A stretch of 64,000 bases of DNA from an uncultured Clostridia bacterium (GTDB lineage: Bacteria; Bacillota; Clostridia; Lachnospirales; Anaerotignaceae). Below, piece by piece: positions 25,786 through 33,267 of the stretch. The notes beneath the pieces were generated by a model. The model made no database searches and was not told where the DNA came from. It saw nothing but the letters and a program-made list of their open reading frames with translations. Within the stretch, counting starts at the first letter, position 1. Every line of letters begins with the position of its first letter. The position numbers were made by a program, and so were the translations under genes. The stretch is from contig CALWRF010000020.1 in the NCBI GenBank assembly GCA_944383885.1, forward strand, positions 1-64,000, in the 5' to 3' direction.

Positions 25786-25814
25786 TTGTTTTTTACTTTG
25801 CAGTCTGATATAAT
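25786..25814 (+). promoter_or_regulatory. Extended -10 promoter before rsmD
   Basis: TGA-TATAAT (25806-25814) is an extended -10 element with a weak TTGTTT 17 bases upstream (25786-25791). It precedes rsmD, coaD and the coiled-coil gene. Confidence 0.55.
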
Positions 25815-25854
25815 TTAATATATTTATGTGTTGATTATGGTTTTGGAGGACTCA

Positions 25855-26415
25855 ATGAGAGTAATATCTGGTATTTCAAGAGGCTGTAAGCTAAAATCTC
25901 CTGAAGGTTTAGCTACAAGACCCACAACTGACAGAATTAAAGAGTCTTTGTTTAACATACTGGCGCCGGATTTATACGAGTGCAGGTTTCTTGATATATT
26001 CAGCGGCAGCGGCGCTATAGCTATTGAGGCTTTAAGCCGCGGCGCTAAAGAAGCTGTGCTTATTGATAATTCAGATAAAGCCATGGCTGTTATTAAGGAA
26101 AACCTTATCCACACGAAGCTAAATGATAAAGCCGAAACAATAAAAAGCGATGTTTTTGCGGCGCTTAGAGTTTTAGGCACAAAAGGAAGGCAGTTTGACA
26201 TTATATTTTTAGACCCGCCTTATGCTTCAGGGCTTTATTCCGAAGTGCTTAGCGCTATAGCAGAGTTTAAGCTTCTGGATAAAAACGGGTACATAGTTGC
26301 TGAACAGTCGGCAAATGACGTTCCTTATGAGGTAAGGGGTCTTGTAAATTACAGGGTTAAAGATTATAAAACAAGCAAAATGACCTTCTATGCTTTGGAG
26401 GAAAACAATGATTAA
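25855..26415 (+). CDS. rsmD: 16S rRNA (guanine-966-N2)-methyltransferase RsmD
   Basis: This 186-residue SAM methyltransferase modifies G966 of 16S rRNA. It has MRVISGISRGCKLKSPEGLATRPTTDRIKESLFNIL, the SAM site FLDIFSGSGAIAIEALSRGA and the catalytic motif LDPPYASG. ATG 25855 follows TTGGAGGA; the longer frame from 25828 lacks a site. It overlaps coaD by eight bases, the usual rsmD-coaD pair. Confidence 0.95.
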   Translation: MRVISGISRGCKLKSPEGLATRPTTDRIKESLFNILAPDLYECRFLDIFSGSGAIAIEALSRGAKEAVLIDNSDKAMAVIKENLIHTKLNDKAETIKSDVFAALRVLGTKGRQFDIIFLDPPYASGLYSEVLSAIAEFKLLDKNGYIVAEQSANDVPYEVRGLVNYRVKDYKTSKMTFYALEENND

Positions 26416-26902
26416 GGCAATTTATCCGGGCAGTTTTGATCCGGTAACAAACGGGCATCTTGATATTATTAAAAGAGCCGCTAAACTTGTGGACAAGCTT
26501 GTTGTAAGCGTGCTTGAAAACCCGCATAAGTCAGGTTCTCTTTTTACAATAGATGAAAGGATAGATCAGCTTAAAAGAGTAACAAATAATATAAAAAATG
26601 TCGAAGTATCCTCGTTTAACGGGCTGCTTGTTGATTATGCCAAACAAATAAACGCCCAGGCAGTTATTAGGGGGCTAAGGGCGGTTACTGATTTTGAAAA
26701 TGAGTTTCAAATGGCGCTTACAAACAGAAGTCTTATGCCGGTTCTGGAAACATTATTTATTCCTACAAGTGTTGAGTATCTGTATTTAAGCTCAAGTACA
26801 CTTAAAGAGGTTGCTATGTTTGGGGGCAATATCTGCTCTATGGTACCGTGTGAGATAAAACAGGATGTTTTGGATAAATTTGCAAAGCGAGGGGTTAGAT
26901 AA
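26408..26902 (+). CDS. coaD: Phosphopantetheine adenylyltransferase
   Basis: This 164-residue enzyme makes dephospho-CoA from 4'-phosphopantetheine and ATP. The nucleotidyltransferase motif is YPGSFDPVTNGHLDII, with RGLRAVTDFENEFQMA and the second motif YLSSSTLKEVA. ATG 26408 follows GGAGGAAA inside the rsmD end. It has the standard length. The other CoA gene usually near here, coaBC, is not in this window. Confidence 0.96.
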   Translation: MIKAIYPGSFDPVTNGHLDIIKRAAKLVDKLVVSVLENPHKSGSLFTIDERIDQLKRVTNNIKNVEVSSFNGLLVDYAKQINAQAVIRGLRAVTDFENEFQMALTNRSLMPVLETLFIPTSVEYLYLSSSTLKEVAMFGGNICSMVPCEIKQDVLDKFAKRGVR

Positions 26903-27415
26903 ATGGACGCAGTTTTAAAATTGCTTGAAGAACTTGAGGATATACTTGACCAGAGCCGCGCTGTACCGTTTTCAAGCAAGGTGGCGGTTGATAAAGATGA
27001 GATATATGATATTATTGCCGAAATAAGATTAAGGCTCCCGAATGATATTAAGCAGAGTAAATTTATTGTATCGGAAAGGAACAAAATACTTCTTGACGCC
27101 CAAAAAGAGGCTGACGAGCTTTTGGATTCAACTAAAGATAAAATAGCAAAACTTGTTGATGACCACGAGATTACAAAACAGGCTTATGAACATTCAGCTC
27201 AGATTGTTGATAACGCTAAAAAAACCGCTAAGGAAATGAGAATAGGCGCTACTGAATATGCTGATGAAGTTTTGGCTCTTGCCGAAAGCAGGCTTAAAAA
27301 TATGATGGAAGAACTTAGGAAAGAGAGTATTGAAATAGATAATTTCTTTAATCACAGTCTTGATGTAATTTATGAAAACCGTCAGGAGCTGAGAGGTATA
27401 GACAGTGACAGATAA
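26903..27415 (+). CDS. Coiled-coil protein, V-/F-type ATPase subunit-like, unknown function
   Basis: This 170-residue soluble protein is largely helical. A coiled coil runs from about 65 to 145 (KILLDAQKEADELLDSTKDKI and DNAKKTAKEMR patterns). Homologues after coaD in clostridia are often labelled ATP synthase subunit b-like, from coiled-coil similarity. No ATPase genes are nearby and there is no membrane anchor, so that name is probably misleading. ATG at 26903 directly follows the coaD stop. It sits at the edge of the division cluster, which makes a DivIVA-like scaffold role thinkable but unproven. Confidence 0.6.
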   Translation: MDAVLKLLEELEDILDQSRAVPFSSKVAVDKDEIYDIIAEIRLRLPNDIKQSKFIVSERNKILLDAQKEADELLDSTKDKIAKLVDDHEITKQAYEHSAQIVDNAKKTAKEMRIGATEYADEVLALAESRLKNMMEELRKESIEIDNFFNHSLDVIYENRQELRGIDSDR

Positions 27416-27427
27416 AATAAATTTATT

Positions 27428-27472
27428 ATCCTGATTTGGACCAAGTCTGAATTGGGATTTTTTATTTTTTAA
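27428..27472 (+). terminator. Terminator after the coiled-coil gene
   Basis: ATCCTGATT (27428-27436) pairs with AATTGGGAT (27450-27458), two G-T pairs included, followed by TTTTTTATTTTTT. Confidence 0.7.
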
Positions 27473-27553
27473 TGCTGAATTTTGTCGTATTTTGCAGTTG
27501 TAAAATTTGATTTTATGCCCAATCGTGGATTTCTTAAAAAAAGTATAAAAAAG

Positions 27554-27620
27554 TTAAACATTTGTTAGTATTTTATGGTATAATGTCCAAAAACAAATTT
27601 AATACATTAGATTTGTTTTT
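27554..27620 (+). promoter_or_regulatory. Promoter and start-proximal hairpin of the hlyD-like/sepF operon
   Basis: TGG-TATAAT (27576-27584) is an extended -10 element with TTAAAC (27554-27559) at -35 distance, though with a long spacer. Starting about five bases after the -10, AAAAACAAAT (27589-27598) pairs perfectly with ATTTGTTTTT (27611-27620), followed by TT. The transcript would therefore begin with a terminator-like hairpin about 50 bases before the TTG start at 27669. Confidence 0.5.
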
Positions 27621-27668
27621 TTAATGCCACAGCTTAAATTTTATTAATCAGCCTTTGGAGGTAATGCT

Positions 27669-29219
27669 TTGAAAAAAAGAACCAAACAGCAAAAACATCA
27701 AAAAGCTTATCGTTCTAAACGGCAGGCTGTAGAAAGAGAGAGGGTCAGCGCGCCTAAAAAGAAAAAAAGCCCAAAAAGCACAACAAAATATAAAGCTTTA
27801 ACAGTAGTGGTTTTTGCCATGCTTATGTTTTATCTGCTGGGATATATATTTGTTTTTATGGGTAAGCCATCTGTGCCTACTGAAACGGTTAATTATGGCA
27901 GTATAGATAACCCGCAGACTATAGAAGGCGTAATTGTGCGGGATGAATATGTTGTAAACAGCACTATGGACGGAGAAATTTCTTTTAATTATGCGGAAAA
28001 CTCCAAAGTGCCTAAAGGCGCTGTTGTATGCATAATTAAAGACAAAGGCGTTGCTGATGATATAGAAAGCCAGATAAAAAAATTAGATAAAGATATATTA
28101 AGCGCTCAGAAAAACAGGATAGACTTATCTAAAAACAAAGAAGAAATTGAAAAAATAGAAAGTGAAATTTCAGTTTCTATAGATAACGCAGTTTATAAGC
28201 TGACGCCGGACAGTTTAACCGATATGTATTCTTTAAAAAACAATATAGAAGGCTATATTGAAACACGAAACGAGATACTAATTAACGAAATTACAGGAAC
28301 CACATCGGACCTTACGGCGCAGAGAAAAGAGTACGAGCAGGAACTTTCCGAAAATGTTTCGTCATACACAGCTGATGAAAGCGGCATACTTTCATTTATG
28401 ATAGACGGAAAAGAGACAGAATTTACGCCGGATATGCTGGATAGCATTACTGAAAAACAGACAACTGATGAAGTAGTGCCGCAATATGTTTCAAAAGGCG
28501 TAAATGTAAAAACGGACAGTCCTATATTTAAAATAGTAAAAAGCAACACTTGGTATATTGCCTGTTATGTGCCTAACGAAATGTCGGCTAAATGGGAAGC
28601 TGGCGACAGCCTTGAAATATATACCATGTATGACGATGAAGAACTTTCATCGGATGTAACAATAGAAAGTATTTCATTAGGCGAAAATGAGTCTTATGTT
28701 GTGCTTTCATCAGATGAAAACTTGATTGATTTTATGCCGCTTAGGACATTTACATTTAATGTCCGGCAGAATGCGTATACCGGTCTTAAAATACCAAATA
28801 CAGCTATTATAGAAAAGACATTTTTAAAAATACCTTTAAGCTGCATTGTGGATAATCTGGGTCAGAGCACAGTTATACTTAGGAACGGCTCGTCTGACCA
28901 GACGGTCAGCGTTTCAATATTTACTGCCGATGAGCAGTATGCTTATGTTCTTCAGGATTATGACACGCTGAAACTTGGAGATGTCATTCTTATGGGCACT
29001 GGTGAAAACGCTTCTGAATTTACCATAAGCGAGGTTGAAAATTATAAATGTGTTTATGTGGCTAACAGCTCTATGGCTGAATACGCCGTAATTGATATAA
29101 TAGGACAGAACGCAGAATATTCCATTGTCAGACCGTCCTCATCAAGCTATGGTTTGAAAGTCTATGACAGCATAGTTTCTGACGCTAAGTCCATAGAAAA
29201 TGACGAGGTTTTAAGTTGA
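27669..29219 (+). CDS. HlyD-like membrane adaptor protein in the division cluster
   Basis: This 516-residue protein has a very basic N-terminus (1-42, KKRTKQQKHQKAYRSKRQ), one membrane helix (about 43-64) and an extracellular part with the HlyD pattern: a biotinyl-lipoyl-like segment (VVNSTMDGEISFNYAENSKVPKGAVVCII), a coiled-coil hairpin (about 130-230) and beta-barrel strands. Membrane fusion proteins normally work with an ABC transporter, and none is adjacent. In many clostridia such a gene precedes ylmE-sepF, which suggests a division or envelope role. TTG start follows TTTGGAGGT. Function is unknown. Confidence 0.72.
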   Translation: MKKRTKQQKHQKAYRSKRQAVERERVSAPKKKKSPKSTTKYKALTVVVFAMLMFYLLGYIFVFMGKPSVPTETVNYGSIDNPQTIEGVIVRDEYVVNSTMDGEISFNYAENSKVPKGAVVCIIKDKGVADDIESQIKKLDKDILSAQKNRIDLSKNKEEIEKIESEISVSIDNAVYKLTPDSLTDMYSLKNNIEGYIETRNEILINEITGTTSDLTAQRKEYEQELSENVSSYTADESGILSFMIDGKETEFTPDMLDSITEKQTTDEVVPQYVSKGVNVKTDSPIFKIVKSNTWYIACYVPNEMSAKWEAGDSLEIYTMYDDEELSSDVTIESISLGENESYVVLSSDENLIDFMPLRTFTFNVRQNAYTGLKIPNTAIIEKTFLKIPLSCIVDNLGQSTVILRNGSSDQTVSVSIFTADEQYAYVLQDYDTLKLGDVILMGTGENASEFTISEVENYKCVYVANSSMAEYAVIDIIGQNAEYSIVRPSSSSYGLKVYDSIVSDAKSIENDEVLS

Positions 29220-29233
29220 AAGGAGATATGAAT

Positions 29234-29938
29234 ATGTCATCTATCAAAGAAAATATTGAAAGCATTAATGCTAAAATTGAGGCAGCATGCCAAAGAAGCG
29301 GAAGAAAAAGGGAAGATGTGCTTTTTCTTGTTGTCAGCAAAACAGTTGATGTGCCTCGTATTAAAGAGGCAGTTGCCTGCGGAATGACAAGCCTTGGCGA
29401 AAACAAGGTTCAGGAAATAATGGACAAATACGAGCCGATGGGTGAAGGTGTTAAGTGGCATCTTATTGGGCACCTTCAGACAAATAAAGTAAAATATATA
29501 ATTGATAAAGTAGTGCTTATTCATTCCGTGGACAGCGTAAAGCTTGCCGAAGAAATAAGCAAAAGAGCAGTTGCAAAAGGTGTAAATGCCAATATACTTC
29601 TTGAGATAAATATAGCCGCTGAGGAATCAAAGTTTGGCATTAAGCCTGAAGAATGCGAACAGATGGTTAGAGAAATAAGTGTTTTGCCTAATATTACAAT
29701 AAAAGGCTTAATGACAGTTGCGCCGGCTGTCGAAAATCCGGAGGAAAACAGGAAATATTTCAGACAAATGAAGCAATTACTTGTTGACATTAACAGTAAA
29801 AAAATTGATAATGTTAATATGACTGAACTTTCTATGGGAATGACCGGAGACTATGAGGTAGCCATTGAAGAAGGGGCTACTATTGTAAGAATCGGTACCG
29901 GTGTTTTCGGCGCAAGATACTATCCAAATAAAAACTAA
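29234..29938 (+). CDS. ylmE: YggS/YlmE-family PLP homeostasis protein
   Basis: This 234-residue protein is a PLP-binding TIM-barrel of the YggS family, which buffers pyridoxal phosphate. The PLP lysine lies in FLVVSKTVDV. Other motifs are GENKVQEIMDKYE, WHLIGHLQTNKVKYI, HSVDSVKLAEEI, GLMTVAP and LSMGMTGDYEVAIEEGATIVRIGTGVFG. ATG 29234 is 8 bases after AAAGGAG; ATG 29228 is too close and TTG 29216 overlaps the previous stop. It lies just before sepF, as in Bacillus. Confidence 0.92.
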   Translation: MSSIKENIESINAKIEAACQRSGRKREDVLFLVVSKTVDVPRIKEAVACGMTSLGENKVQEIMDKYEPMGEGVKWHLIGHLQTNKVKYIIDKVVLIHSVDSVKLAEEISKRAVAKGVNANILLEINIAAEESKFGIKPEECEQMVREISVLPNITIKGLMTVAPAVENPEENRKYFRQMKQLLVDINSKKIDNVNMTELSMGMTGDYEVAIEEGATIVRIGTGVFGARYYPNKN

Positions 29939-29955
29939 CTTAGGGGGAAAATATA

Positions 29956-30468
29956 GTGGCAGGCTTATTTGATAAAGTAAGAAATATATTCGGCGGAGAA
30001 TATGATGATGACGAATATGATGATGAGTATGATGAGGAATACGAAAACACTTCAAAAGGCGACAGGGATATGGACTATTCACCTGTTAGGCAGTCTTCTC
30101 AGTCTTTAAGAGGCATTTCATCATCTCAAGCCAGAAGAAATACATCTCAGGTAGTAAGCATACATACTAATGTCCAGATGCAGGTATGCATTGTTAAACC
30201 TGAATGTTATGAAGATGCGCAGGAAATATGTGATGAGGTTAAAGCAAGAAAACCCGTTGTTGTTAATTTAGAGAAAGTTGAATATCCTATAGCTCAAAGA
30301 ATAATGGACTTTTTAAGCGGTACATGCTATTCTTTAAATGGCTCTATACAAAGAGTTGCCAATAATATTTTTATTATAGCGCCTGAAAATGTTGATGTAT
30401 CAGGCGACTTTAAAGAGGAGCTTAAAACTAAAGGGATTATACTTCCTTGGGTAAGCCAGGGAAAATAA
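29956..30468 (+). CDS. sepF: Cell division protein SepF
   Basis: This 170-residue protein anchors FtsZ filaments to the membrane. The amphipathic N-terminal membrane helix is MAGLFDKVRNIFG (1-13). An Asp/Glu/Tyr-only tract follows (about 15-30), then a flexible linker, and the SepF core domain (about 72-165) with VCIVKPECYEDAQEICDEVKARKPVVVNLEKVE and RIMDFLSGTCYSLNGSIQRVANNIFIIAPENVDV. GTG start after TAGGGGG. No ftsA is present in the window, consistent with SepF serving as the main anchor. Confidence 0.95.
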   Translation: MAGLFDKVRNIFGGEYDDDEYDDEYDEEYENTSKGDRDMDYSPVRQSSQSLRGISSSQARRNTSQVVSIHTNVQMQVCIVKPECYEDAQEICDEVKARKPVVVNLEKVEYPIAQRIMDFLSGTCYSLNGSIQRVANNIFIIAPENVDVSGDFKEELKTKGIILPWVSQGK

Positions 30469-30488
30469 TATTTTGACTGGAGAGAAAT

Positions 30489-30770
30489 ATGCAGAATTTG
30501 TTGCTTCAATCAGTGGACAAGTTTTTTGATGTGCTGTATTTTCTTATATTAATAAGGATTGTGCTTTCGTGGATTCCTGGGATAAGGGATACTTCAGCAG
30601 GCGGAATTATATACAATTTGACAGAGCCTATTTTAGGACCGGTGCGCTCTATGATAGACAACTCACCTATAGGCGGCGGAATGATGCTTGATTTTTCGCC
30701 TGTTATAGCATTATTTATTATGAAAATATTGTGCAGTATAATAAAAGCTGTTATTATAGCTGTGCTTTAA
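30489..30770 (+). CDS. ylmG: YggT/YlmG-family membrane protein
   Basis: This 93-residue membrane protein has two hydrophobic helices (about 13-30 and 65-90) flanking the YggT motif RIVLSWIPGIRDTSAGGIIYNLTEPILGPVR. Homologues affect nucleoid or division placement and lie beside sepF. The start follows GGAGAGAA, twenty bases after sepF. Confidence 0.9.
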   Translation: MQNLLLQSVDKFFDVLYFLILIRIVLSWIPGIRDTSAGGIIYNLTEPILGPVRSMIDNSPIGGGMMLDFSPVIALFIMKILCSIIKAVIIAVL

Positions 30771-30788
30771 TGCCGGGCGGTGTTTTAA

Positions 30789-31574
30789 ATGGCTAAATCA
30801 TCAGGTGTTTTTGGCGTGCGCAGTGAAAACAGGGCTGCTGTTTCAAGAGTAGAGGATATAATTGAACAGTGCCTGAAAAAACATATCAAAATTTTTTCAG
30901 ACTTTATAACTCCTGCGCAAATGGAAGATGTAATTAAAACAGCACAGTCTTACAGGGATATTAAATATATGTCTTTTGGCGGCAACAGCCAATGCGAAAG
31001 GCGGATTATGGGTTTTTGTCCTGACTACATGGATATATGCCAATATGATTTCCCTATAGACATAATTGAAATAAACTCAAATAAGAAATTTTCTGCCGAG
31101 ATGAGCCACAGGGATTACCTTGGCTCAGTTCTCGGTCTTGGCATTGACCGCTCGAAAATAGGCGATATTGTTGTTTTTGACGGCAGTGCCCTTTGTTATG
31201 TTAAGAAAGAGATTTCGGGCTTTATAAACTTAAATCTTGTTAAAGTTGGAAGAAACAATGTTTCTACTAAAATTTTTGATATTAAAGAATTTGAATTTCC
31301 GGAAATTAAGACACAAGAAAAAATATATACGGTTTCTTCTTTGCGGCTTGATGCTGTTGCCGGCGGAGCTTTTAACTTAGCACGCGGCAAAATACAAAAT
31401 CTTATTGAAGGTGAAAAAGTTTTTTTAAACTTCATAACAGCGCTGTCGCCGTCGAAAAATATAGCCGAAGGCGATATGATTTCTGTTCGCGGTTACGGCA
31501 GAATAAAAATTTTATCAATAAACGGTAAGACTAAAAAAGACAGGATAAGCATAACTGTGCTTAAATATGTATAA
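30789..31574 (+). CDS. ylmH: YlmH-family S4-domain RNA-binding protein
   Basis: This 261-residue protein has the YlmH layout: an N-terminal region (1-80), a central domain with CPDYMDICQYDFPIDIIEI and HRDYLGSVLGLGIDRSKIGDIVV, and a C-terminal S4 domain (about 182-250, SSLRLDAVAGGAFNLARGKIQNLIEGEKVFLN). In Bacillus YlmH binds the 50S subunit and takes part in rescue of stalled nascent chains, parallel to RqcH, which is also in this window. It is the last division-cluster gene before aroB. Confidence 0.92.
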   Translation: MAKSSGVFGVRSENRAAVSRVEDIIEQCLKKHIKIFSDFITPAQMEDVIKTAQSYRDIKYMSFGGNSQCERRIMGFCPDYMDICQYDFPIDIIEINSNKKFSAEMSHRDYLGSVLGLGIDRSKIGDIVVFDGSALCYVKKEISGFINLNLVKVGRNNVSTKIFDIKEFEFPEIKTQEKIYTVSSLRLDAVAGGAFNLARGKIQNLIEGEKVFLNFITALSPSKNIAEGDMISVRGYGRIKILSINGKTKKDRISITVLKYV

Positions 31575-31589
31575 ACGGGAGGTATCCTC

Positions 31590-32672
31590 TTGAATAATAT
31601 ATATGTTAAAACAAAAGAAAAAAAATACCCTATATATTTTGCCAACAGCTTTAATGGGATTGAGAAAGCCGTTGAGGAAAATGATTTATCCGGCAGAAAA
31701 CTGTGTATAATTACAGACAGCAATGTAAGCGGAATTTATGCCCAAAATGTTAAAGATACTCTGGAAAAATATTTCGAGAGTGTTTTTGTATATACTTTTG
31801 ATGCTGGGGAAAAAAGCAAAAATTTGAACACAATATCTGATTTTTACAGCTTTTTTCTGGAAAACCATATAGACAGGAAAACCGTCGTAGCCGGTTTAGG
31901 CGGCGGGGTGTGCGGAGATATGGCAGGCTTTGCTGCGGCAACATATTTAAGAGGAATAAAATTTATTCAAATACCTACAACGCTCCTTGCGCAGGTTGAC
32001 AGCTCAGTAGGCGGAAAAGTAGGCGTTGATTTTAAAAACAGCAAGAATATAATAGGCGCTTTTTATCAGCCGGATTTTGTATACATAAATACTGAAACAC
32101 TAAATACACTGCCGGAAAGAGAGTTTAACGCCGGTATGGCAGAAGTTATAAAGTACGGACCTATATATTCCCATAACTTTACAGAATATATAGCTGACAA
32201 TAAAAAAGCAATAGCAGACAGGGAATACAGCGCATTAAAACATGTAATTAAAAAGTGCTGCAAAATAAAAGCCGAAGTTGTATCAAAAGATGAAAAAGAA
32301 GGCGGATTAAGGGAGATACTTAATTTTGGTCATACAATAGGTCATGCTATAGAAACAAAAATGAATTTTACTCTTCTTCATGGTGAATGTGTTGCTCTGG
32401 GAATGAAGGCTGTTTTTAATATATGCCTTAAAAGAGGGACAGTAAGTCAAAAAGAATATGATGAACTGCTTTCTCTTTTAGAATATTTTAACCTTCCGCT
32501 TAATATAAGCGGTATCACGGCAGATGAGATATACAGCCAGATGTTCCTTGATAAAAAGGTAAAGAACAACCAGCTCAGTTTTGTGCTGCTTGAAAGCTAT
32601 GGCAGACCTTTTAGCACAACAAATGTTGATAAAGAAGAAATTTACAGCGCTATAAACGCTGTTTTAAGGTGA
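31590..32672 (+). CDS. aroB: 3-dehydroquinate synthase
   Basis: This 360-residue NAD- and metal-dependent enzyme converts DAHP to 3-dehydroquinate in the shikimate pathway. Diagnostic segments are GLGGGVCGDMAGFAAATYLRG, IPTTLLAQVDSSVGGKVGVDF, the metal-binding EFNAGMAEVIKYG, and the His ligands in LNFGHTIGHAIE and LLHGECVALGM. TTG at 31590 follows GGGAGGT. It occupies the place where divIVA normally follows ylmH. Confidence 0.95.
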   Translation: MNNIYVKTKEKKYPIYFANSFNGIEKAVEENDLSGRKLCIITDSNVSGIYAQNVKDTLEKYFESVFVYTFDAGEKSKNLNTISDFYSFFLENHIDRKTVVAGLGGGVCGDMAGFAAATYLRGIKFIQIPTTLLAQVDSSVGGKVGVDFKNSKNIIGAFYQPDFVYINTETLNTLPEREFNAGMAEVIKYGPIYSHNFTEYIADNKKAIADREYSALKHVIKKCCKIKAEVVSKDEKEGGLREILNFGHTIGHAIETKMNFTLLHGECVALGMKAVFNICLKRGTVSQKEYDELLSLLEYFNLPLNISGITADEIYSQMFLDKKVKNNQLSFVLLESYGRPFSTTNVDKEEIYSAINAVLR

Positions 32673-32676
32673 TGAA

Positions 32677-33144
32677 ATGGTTTTAGTTGTTTTACCGGCT
32701 GTTATACTTACAGTTATAGACCAAATAAGCAAGTTTTTAGCTTTAGAGTATTTAAAGCCTGTTGGAAGCATTGGGCTTGTAAAAGGTTTTATGAACCTTA
32801 CATTTGTAGAAAACCGCGGTGCGGCTTTCGGAATGCTCAACGGCGCCAGATGGTTCTTTGTAATTATAACCGTTATTGTAACGGCGGCGGCTTTTGTATA
32901 TTTAAAAAAGTACATGCCTAAGGCAAAAGAATATTTTTATGTAAAAATTTCAATTATTTTAATACTTGCCGGGGCATGGGGAAACGCCATAGACAGGCTT
33001 TTAAGGGGATATGTTGTTGACTATTTTGAAACAACATTCATTAAATGGCCTGTATTTAATATTGCCGACATATACGTTGTTACAGGCACTATACTATTAG
33101 CTTTTATGTTCATATTTGTTATAAAAGATGATAATAAAAAATAG
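32677..33144 (+). CDS. lspA: Lipoprotein signal peptidase (signal peptidase II)
   Basis: This 155-residue membrane aspartyl protease cleaves prolipoproteins after lipid attachment. It has four predicted membrane helices, the conserved DQISKFLA near the first helix, VENRGAAFGML, and the catalytic aspartates in GNAIDRLLRGYVVDY and FNIADIYV. It follows aroB by four bases and is followed, after a terminator, by a pseudouridine synthase gene as in many Firmicutes. Confidence 0.95.
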   Translation: MVLVVLPAVILTVIDQISKFLALEYLKPVGSIGLVKGFMNLTFVENRGAAFGMLNGARWFFVIITVIVTAAAFVYLKKYMPKAKEYFYVKISIILILAGAWGNAIDRLLRGYVVDYFETTFIKWPVFNIADIYVVTGTILLAFMFIFVIKDDNKK

Positions 33145-33164
33145 CTTATAATTTTTGTTTATTT

Positions 33165-33220
33165 AAAGACGGTAAATCGGTACTGCATTTTGCGGCATTG
33201 GATGGAAACCGTCTTTTTAC
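33165..33220 (+). terminator. Terminator after lspA
   Basis: AAAGACGGT (33165-33173) pairs with ACCGTCTTT (33208-33216), then TTT. The 34-base loop holds a smaller TGC/GCA stem, so this may be a more complex element than a plain terminator. Confidence 0.6.
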
Positions 33221-33267
33221 GCTGAAAAGATATGTTTTTATTGATAAAATAATTTGTTGGAGATAAT

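Noticed and set aside
26903-27415. ATP synthase subunit b
   Set aside because: No membrane helix and no neighbouring F-type ATPase genes; similarity is only that of a charged coiled coil.
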